Part shown: in pieces, positions 59,063 to 64,000 of the stretch
How positions within the stretch are numbered: position 1 is the stretch's first letter
Layout of the letters: each line of letters opens with the position of its first letter
Assembly (NCBI RefSeq): GCF_003434305.1
Contig: NZ_QKKX01000005.1
Span: 1-64,000, forward strand
Reading direction: 5' to 3'
Origin: Micromonospora sp. MW-13
Lineage (GTDB): Bacteria > Actinomycetota > Actinomycetes > Mycobacteriales > Micromonosporaceae
Length of the DNA: 64,000 bases
Program-made: the position numbers and the translations under genes
Notes under the pieces: generated by a model
Told to the model about the DNA's origin: nothing
Seen by the model: only the letters and a program-made list of their open reading frames with translations
Database searches by the model: none

Positions 59063-59709
59063 TGCCCGACGCCCGGGCCCTCCCCCTCGACGAGCTGGTG
59101 GCCCGCGCCCGGGCCCTGGCGGAGGCCGGCCCCCGTCAGCTCCTCGGCATCGCCGGAGCGCCGGGGGCGGGCAAGTCCACGCTGGCCGAGCGGATCGTCG
59201 CCGAGGTGGGTGCGACCGCCCGACTGGTGCCGATGGACGGGTTCCACCTGGCCCAGGCGGAGCTGCGCCGGCTCGGCCGGGACGCGCGCAAGGGCGCGGT
59301 GGACACCTTCGACGTCGTCGGGTATGTCGCGTTGCTGCGCCGGTTGCGCCGGCTGGAGCCGACCTCGGTGTGGGCCCCGGTGTTCCGCCGGGACCTGGAG
59401 GAGCCGGTCGCCGGGGCGATCGAGGTGCCGCCCGAGGTGCGGCTGGTGGTGACCGAGGGGAACTACCTGCTGCTGCCCACGGACCCGTGGGACGAGGTGC
59501 GGTCGCTGCTGCACGAGGCGTGGTTCCTCGACCTGGCCGCCGAGCTGCGGCACCGCCGGCTGACCGCCCGGCACGAGGCGTACGGGCGGTCGCCGGAACA
59601 GGCGCGGGCCTGGGCGCTGGGCAGCGACGAGACCAACGCGGCCCTGGTGGCCGGCACTGCCGGCCACGCCGACCTGGTGGTCCGGCTGACCGAACCGCCG
59701 CCCGGCTGA
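59062..59709 (+). CDS. Nucleoside/nucleotide kinase-family P-loop protein
   Basis: A 215-residue kinase of the uridine kinase/phosphoribulokinase superfamily (YggC/FrcK-like). The Walker A is GAPGAGKST (32-40), followed by VPMDGFHLAQAELRRLG, a typical substrate loop with catalytic Asp, and VVTEGNYLLLP; the lid is RHRRLTARHEAYGRSPEQAR. The sugar or nucleoside substrate is not defined. Its ATG shares one base with the stop of the SIMPL gene. Confidence 0.85.
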   Translation: MPDARALPLDELVARARALAEAGPRQLLGIAGAPGAGKSTLAERIVAEVGATARLVPMDGFHLAQAELRRLGRDARKGAVDTFDVVGYVALLRRLRRLEPTSVWAPVFRRDLEEPVAGAIEVPPEVRLVVTEGNYLLLPTDPWDEVRSLLHEAWFLDLAAELRHRRLTARHEAYGRSPEQARAWALGSDETNAALVAGTAGHADLVVRLTEPPPG

Positions 59710-59754
59710 CGGAACCGGCCGGCCCGCCCGGCCCGGCGGCTCCCACGGCCGCGG

Positions 59755-59776
59755 CCCGCCCGGCCCGGCGGGCGGG
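59755..59776. terminator. Terminator between the kinase and convergent membrane hydrolase gene
   Basis: CCCGCCCG and CGGGCGGG arms with a 6-base loop sit between two converging genes, 46 bases after the kinase stop. Confidence 0.55.
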
Positions 59777-59824
59777 TGCGACCGGCGGCCCGCCCCGGCC
59801 GGGCGGTTCCGGCGAGCCGGTCGG

Positions 59825-62449
59825 TCAGCCGGGCCCACGCCGGGGCGCCGGCACCGGCCGCCGGAGCAGCCAGGTCACCCGGGCCCGTTCGCGGCGGAAC
59901 TCGGCGGCGTCCGGGTAGCCGCTGTGGCTGCGGATCGGCGGGTCGGTGACCTCCCCGCCGGTGGGGTGCAGCGCGTCCGGGTCGCGGACCGGCAGGTCCC
60001 GTTCCCCGGCCGCTACCTGCCAGCCGAGGGGGTCGGTGTCGCGCCAGAAGTTGGTCCAGCCGGGCCACCCGGCCGGCCCCCGCAACGCGCCGGTCAGCGT
60101 CGGTAGCCGGTCCGGCCCGAAGTACGCCGGGAAGATCCGCCCGTACAGCCGGGTGAGCTGGCAGCCGTAGGAGAAGAACCAGATCCGCCGCCGCCACCGG
60201 GCCGGGAGCTGGAGGATCACCGCCGCGCAGATCACCGTGCCCTGGCTGTGCCCGGACAGGATGATCCCGTCCATCCGGCGTGGGTCGTGCTCGCCCAGCG
60301 CCAGCAGGCCGGCGGTGCGGGTCTGCAACTCCGGCACCGCCCGCTCGGCGTAGCTGGGCGGGGCGAGCGGGTGCGCGGCGCGGGGCCAGAAGGTGCCGAT
60401 GTCCCAGAGCACCCCCACCGACCGGCGCACCGTGTCGTTGCGGTAGACCAGCAACCCCACGGCGGCGATCGCCGCCGGCAGCCAGCCGAGCAGGGCGTCG
60501 CCGATGTCGGCCACCGTCTTCACCACCATCGGCCACCCGGGCACCGTCGCCGCGTCCGGCGGGACGTGGGACAGGGCCGCGGCGGAGCCGAGGGTGCCGA
60601 GCAGCGCGCCGACCGCCGCGTACCAGCCGATCAGCCGGATGGCGTGTTCGCCGACCAGCCGGTGCAGCGCCCGGAAGGCGCTCACGTCGCGGCAGCGCCG
60701 CCGGTCGTGGGCGGAGCGGGTGTCGTCGGCCGGCACCAGCCCGGCGTACTCCTGGCGGCGGAGCCGGCGGAAGAGCAGGCCGGCGCGCAGGGCGACGCCG
60801 GCCAGCGCCAGCACCGCGACGGCGAAGGCGAGCCCGGCCCACATCACCGGCAACGGCGGGACCACACCGGTGCGCCGGCCCGTGGGGTCGCCGACGGTGA
60901 GCCGGTCGGTGACCCAGTAGAGCGCCCCGGCGCAGTACGCGATGCCGAGCAGCCAGCCGAAGCCGGCGATGACCGCCGGCCCCCGGCCGCCCCAACCGAG
61001 GTCGGCGTGCGGCTCCCGGGGCGCGGACGGCGCGGCGGGGCCGGTGCGGGGCAGCAGCAGCCCGACGCCGGCCAGCGCGATCGCGGGCCCGGTGAGCATC
61101 CAGTCGTCCAGCCACCGTGGGGCCGGTGGCGTCCCGGCCAGCCAGCCGGCGATCCAGGCGACGCCGAGCGGGAGGAGCACGGCGGCGGCCACGGGGGCGG
61201 CCAGCGCGCGCCGGCCGGAGCGGGACACCGCGCCGATGGCAGCGAGCAGGAGCACCTGGCCGGCGCCGTACCAGGCGATCACCCAGTCGTAACCGGGCAG
61301 CGAGTGGTCGACGAGGCAGCCGGCGGCGGCCGGGTCGCGGATGCACCCGGCCGGCGGGCGCAGCTCGGCCAGCGGGGTGCCGGCGGGGCCGTCCGGCAGC
61401 AGCAGGAGCAGCACGGTGCCGGTGACCCCGGCGCAGGTCAGCACGATGACCGTGACGCTCCACCTGCCCAGCGGCGTGTCCCCGGCGCGCCGGCTCAGCC
61501 AGGGCCGGCCCAGCGCCACCACCGCGATCGCCACGACGGCGACGAGCAGCGCCACGCTCGGCCAGGCGACGGCGGCCCGTACGCCCAGGGGCGGGTCCAT
61601 CGCGAGCACCGCGCCGAGCGGGACGGCCACCGCGACCACCGACCCGACGCAGAGGTGCAGCACGGCGGCCCGGCGGAGCTGTCCCTCGCCGCACCAGAAG
61701 GTGTGGTCCTGCAACGGGTTGGTGGCCGCCGCGTCCTCCTCCGCCGCGTCCCGAGCCGCCGCACCCTCCTCCGCCGCCGCGTCCCGCTTCGGCGCGGTGC
61801 CTCCGGCCGGCGCGTGGGCGGCTGGGGCGGCGGGCATTTCGGCCTCGTACTGGTAGGTGCGCCAGGCCAGCAGGCCGAGCAGCGCCAGCAGGCCCAGCGG
61901 GACCGCCAGGCCGACGGCCAGCGCGTGGCTGCCCTCCCGCCACCAGCCGCGCGCGAGGAACTCCCACGGCCCGGGGACGCGGCTCAGGCAGTCGTCGCCG
62001 ACGCACTGCCAGGCGATCAGGTCCACGCCGATACCGGTGGCGGCGAGGACCAGCGTCCCGGTGAGGCTGAGGCAGAACAGCCGGATCAGCCAGGCGGTGA
62101 GCCCGGAGCGGCTGGCCCAGCGTTCCTGGTCCGGGTCCGGCGGTATCCCGGGCCGGGCGTGCAGCGCCACGTTCGCCAGGGTGAACGGCAGCAGCAGCGT
62201 CCAGAGGGCCCGCTCCACGTCCCGCGCGGTCCGCGCGCCGGAGGTCAACTGCCCCCAGCTGTACGCCTCCACGGTGACCGTGTCGTCCGGCCGGGCCGCG
62301 GTCGAGCGGTAGAAGCCGGTCACCTCGTCGCCGGCGACCAGCCAGGGCCGGGGGGCGTCGTCGCCCGGCCCGGGGGCCAGGCCGAGCACCTGGTCCGGGG
62401 GAGTGTTGGACACCCCGTGTACGCGCAGTTCGAGCACCCGACCGGCCAT
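59825..62449 (-). CDS. Large polytopic membrane protein with split alpha/beta-hydrolase motifs
   Basis: An 874-residue protein I cannot assign to a characterized family. The start RVLELRVHGVSNTPPDQVLG carries a lipase-like His-Gly oxyanion motif (11-12). Between about 120 and 670 there are roughly twelve hydrophobic helices with an Ala/Glu-rich insert at 205-245. The last 200 residues contain a nucleophile elbow LSGHSQGTVI (Ser735), acidic residues in DTDPLGW (804-806) and His842 (RSHSGYP). I infer a hydrolase core interrupted by a membrane domain. The ATG has AGGAGG upstream. Confidence 0.7.
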   Translation of the reverse strand: MAGRVLELRVHGVSNTPPDQVLGLAPGPGDDAPRPWLVAGDEVTGFYRSTAARPDDTVTVEAYSWGQLTSGARTARDVERALWTLLLPFTLANVALHARPGIPPDPDQERWASRSGLTAWLIRLFCLSLTGTLVLAATGIGVDLIAWQCVGDDCLSRVPGPWEFLARGWWREGSHALAVGLAVPLGLLALLGLLAWRTYQYEAEMPAAPAAHAPAGGTAPKRDAAAEEGAAARDAAEEDAAATNPLQDHTFWCGEGQLRRAAVLHLCVGSVVAVAVPLGAVLAMDPPLGVRAAVAWPSVALLVAVVAIAVVALGRPWLSRRAGDTPLGRWSVTVIVLTCAGVTGTVLLLLLPDGPAGTPLAELRPPAGCIRDPAAAGCLVDHSLPGYDWVIAWYGAGQVLLLAAIGAVSRSGRRALAAPVAAAVLLPLGVAWIAGWLAGTPPAPRWLDDWMLTGPAIALAGVGLLLPRTGPAAPSAPREPHADLGWGGRGPAVIAGFGWLLGIAYCAGALYWVTDRLTVGDPTGRRTGVVPPLPVMWAGLAFAVAVLALAGVALRAGLLFRRLRRQEYAGLVPADDTRSAHDRRRCRDVSAFRALHRLVGEHAIRLIGWYAAVGALLGTLGSAAALSHVPPDAATVPGWPMVVKTVADIGDALLGWLPAAIAAVGLLVYRNDTVRRSVGVLWDIGTFWPRAAHPLAPPSYAERAVPELQTRTAGLLALGEHDPRRMDGIILSGHSQGTVICAAVILQLPARWRRRIWFFSYGCQLTRLYGRIFPAYFGPDRLPTLTGALRGPAGWPGWTNFWRDTDPLGWQVAAGERDLPVRDPDALHPTGGEVTDPPIRSHSGYPDAAEFRRERARVTWLLRRPVPAPRRGPG

Positions 62450-62565
62450 CGGTGCCTCCTAGTGATGGCTCCACTACCCAGAGTGCACCCTTTGGGCTTG
62501 CGTCGGCCACCCCTGGAGCGAGGTGTTTTCGCAGGTCGGCTCCCTGGTGGCCGGCTGGCGGCGGG

Positions 62566-63123
62566 TCAGGCGATCTCGCGTACGACCCGGGCGGGGTTGC
62601 CCACCGCGACGACGTTCGCCGGCAGGTCGCGGGTCACCACGGCGCCCGCGCCGACCACCGTGTTGTCGCCGATGCTCACCCCGGCCAGCACGATCACCCC
62701 ACCGCCGAGCCAGACGTTGTCCCCGATCGTGATCGGCTGCGCCGCCTCCCACTTCTCCCGCCGGGGCTCCGGGTCGACCGGGTGGGTGGCCGTCAGCAGT
62801 TGCACGTTCGGTCCCAGTTGGACGTCCGCGCCGATGGTGATCCGGGCCACGTCGAGGAAGACGGCGTTGAAGTTGATGAATCCGCGCGGCCCGAGGTGGA
62901 TGTTCCAGCCGTAGTCGCAGTGGAACGGCGGGCGGACCCAGGCGTCCTCGCCGACCGAGCCGAGCAGCGCGCGCAGCGCGGCCAGCCGGCCCTCTGGGTC
63001 GGCCGTCGAGCTGCGGTTGAACGCCTCGTTGAGGCGGGCGGCCCGGTCCAGGTCGGCCAGGATCTCCGGGTCTTCGGCGCGGTAGAGCTCGCCGGCGAGC
63101 ATGCGGTCCTTCATGGAGGTCAT
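62566..63123 (-). CDS. Sugar O-acetyltransferase (maltose/galactoside type)
   Basis: A 185-residue left-handed beta-helix acetyltransferase. The N-terminal Maa domain (MKDRMLAGELYRAEDPEI) leads into hexapeptide repeats (ITIGADVQLGPNVQLL, then GDNVWLGGGVIVLAGVSIGD, then NTVVGAGAVVTRDLP), with catalytic His114 in TATHPVD. It transfers acetyl from acetyl-CoA to maltose, galactoside or related sugars. Two ATGs three codons apart are possible. It is divergent from the subtilase gene. Confidence 0.9.
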   Translation of the reverse strand: MTSMKDRMLAGELYRAEDPEILADLDRAARLNEAFNRSSTADPEGRLAALRALLGSVGEDAWVRPPFHCDYGWNIHLGPRGFINFNAVFLDVARITIGADVQLGPNVQLLTATHPVDPEPRREKWEAAQPITIGDNVWLGGGVIVLAGVSIGDNTVVGAGAVVTRDLPANVVAVGNPARVVREIA

Positions 63124-63189
63124 CCGCCGATCATTCCAAAGGTGCGGCCTCCACTTTGTACGAAGTTCGTCGTTTTTTCGACTTCTCTA

Positions 63190-63206
63190 TGCATACGTAG
63201 TATGCA
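63190..63206. promoter_or_regulatory. Palindromic operator in the acetyltransferase/subtilase promoter region
   Basis: TGCATACGTAGTATGCA is a 17-bp perfect inverted repeat within an A+T-rich block (about 63130-63215) that stands out in this GC-rich window. It lies 59 bases upstream of the subtilase start and 66 bases upstream of the acetyltransferase start. It fits a TetR- or GntR-type operator. Confidence 0.6.
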
Positions 63207-63265
63207 ATTCTCTCCTGTGTCAATGCGACTCCCGTCAGTGATGACGCCTCACAGAGGAGGATCCG

Positions 63266-64000
63266 TTGCATCGAACAGGAAGAAAGCGGGCCGGGCTGGC
63301 CCTGGCCCTCGGCCTGGTGCTCGCCGTGCCGCTGACCACCCCGGTCGGGGCCGCCCCGGCCACGTCCCCCGCCTCCGCCACCCCCGCCACCGGAGCCGCG
63401 CTGGCCGGCCGGGCCGCCGGCCGGCCGGCCACGGTCACGCTGGTCACCGGTGACCGGGTCACCGTCGCAGCCTCCGGCGCGGTGTCCGTCCGGCCCGGAG
63501 CCGGCCGCGACGACCTGCGCTTCCTGGTCCAGCGAAACCGGGGCCACCTCACCGTGCTGCCCCAGGACGCGCTGCCACTGCTCCGGTCGGGCCAGGTGGA
63601 CCGGCGGCTCTTCGACGTCACCGGGCTGGTCGAGGCCGGCTACGACGACGCCCACCGGGACAGCCTGCCGCTGTTGGTCTCGTACCGGTCGGGTCAGGCC
63701 CGCCGGGCCGTCGCCGGCATCGCCGGCACCCGGGTGACCCGCGACCTGCCGGCGATCGGCGGCGCGGCGGTGACGGCCGAGAAGGCTCGCGCCGGCGCGG
63801 TGTGGGGCGCGGTGACCGCCGGCCGGGCGTCCGCCCGGGTCGACACGGCGGGGGGTGTCGACCGGCTCTGGCTGGACGGCCGGCGCAAGGTGACCCTCGA
63901 CCACAGCGTGCCCCAGATCGGTGCGCCCGCCGCCCACGCGGCCGGCCTCACCGGCAAGGGCGTCACCGTCGCGGTGCTGGACACCGGCGTCGACCCCGAC
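63266..64000 (+). CDS. Secreted S8-family subtilisin-like protease (partial)
   Basis: Only the first 245 residues are in the window. A signal peptide (RKRAGLALALGLVLAVPLTT, cleavage near residue 30) is followed by a propeptide with VTLVTGDRVTV and RFLVQRNRGHLTVLP, common in large actinomycete subtilases. The catalytic domain begins at about 210, and the catalytic Asp239 is in VAVLDTGVDPD at the window edge; the His and Ser motifs lie beyond. The start is TTG with AGGAGG 7 bases upstream, which I preferred because no ATG or GTG fits the signal peptide. Confidence 0.9.
   Translation, partial: MHRTGRKRAGLALALGLVLAVPLTTPVGAAPATSPASATPATGAALAGRAAGRPATVTLVTGDRVTVAASGAVSVRPGAGRDDLRFLVQRNRGHLTVLPQDALPLLRSGQVDRRLFDVTGLVEAGYDDAHRDSLPLLVSYRSGQARRAVAGIAGTRVTRDLPAIGGAAVTAEKARAGAVWGAVTAGRASARVDTAGGVDRLWLDGRRKVTLDHSVPQIGAPAAHAAGLTGKGVTVAVLDTGVDPD

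Noticed and set aside
60248-62914. Very long open frame (about 888 codons) on the plus strand
   Set aside because: It is antisense to the membrane hydrolase gene; the product is Arg/Gln/Gly/Pro-rich without any domain, a usual artefact of GC-rich DNA.

Overview
The window is 64 kb of very GC-rich DNA (coding third positions almost always G or C) from an actinomycete. The mycothiol deacetylase gene mshB, a 7Fe ferredoxin next to an N-succinyldiaminopimelate aminotransferase, an Sdh1-type succinate dehydrogenase and many GTG or leaderless starts point to Actinobacteria. The style of the intercistronic repeats and hairpins resembles Micromonosporaceae such as Micromonospora or Salinispora; that family assignment is an inference. 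No rRNA, tRNA, CRISPR array, insertion sequence or prophage was seen, so this looks like chromosomal core with a few accessory genes.

Layout. 1-5165: a minus-strand peptide/nickel-type ABC importer (binding lipoprotein, two permeases, two ATPases; the last is cut by the window edge). 5628-9770: folD, malate dehydrogenase and NADP-isocitrate dehydrogenase, with an MBL-fold hydrolase between the last two. 10098-13721: galT behind a DeoR-type regulator, then an APS kinase fused to a degenerate ATP-sulfurylase domain. 14007-19560: a membrane protein, an archaeal-like valyl-tRNA synthetase, an orphan Imm1-like immunity protein and a secreted trypsin-like protease. 19663-25656: a heterodimeric ABC exporter and an alkylation-repair pair (Ada-AlkA fusion plus Ogt). 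25964-36002: small genes and regulators, including a MarR/EamA divergent pair, peptidase E, ychF, a frameshifted alpha/beta hydrolase, a SanA-like protein, GntR, a DivIVA-like protein and a Nudix hydrolase. 36109-43736: sdhCAB, the TldD/TldE protease pair and a Uma2-type nuclease. 43961-50142: a second peptide importer operon, with gene order reversed relative to the first. 50261-58308: an S9 peptidase with a coupled small gene, mshB, membrane proteins, a GNAT acetyltransferase, ferredoxin, dapC and tyrA. 58418-64000: a SIMPL protein, a kinase, a large membrane protein that looks like an alpha/beta hydrolase split by a membrane domain, a sugar O-acetyltransferase and the start of a secreted subtilase.

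The genes fall into several physiological groups. Two Dpp/Opp importers together with S9, S8, S51, S1 and TldD/E peptidases suggest a strong peptide-scavenging capacity. mdh, icd and sdhCAB supply TCA-cycle steps, and sdh feeds the respiratory chain. mshB, ada-alkA, ogt and a MutT-like Nudix protein belong to redox and DNA-damage defence.

The most unusual architecture is translational. Several operon junctions are bridged by mini-ORFs whose start overlaps the upstream stop codon and whose stop overlaps the downstream start codon. The clearest case is three near-identical 59-bp units chained between the two ATPase genes of the second importer. Other oddities are a hairpin element inserted in frame inside alkA, an apparent nonsense codon at the end of the DeoR gene, a probable CTG start for dapC, and an unusually long His-rich tail on SdhB.
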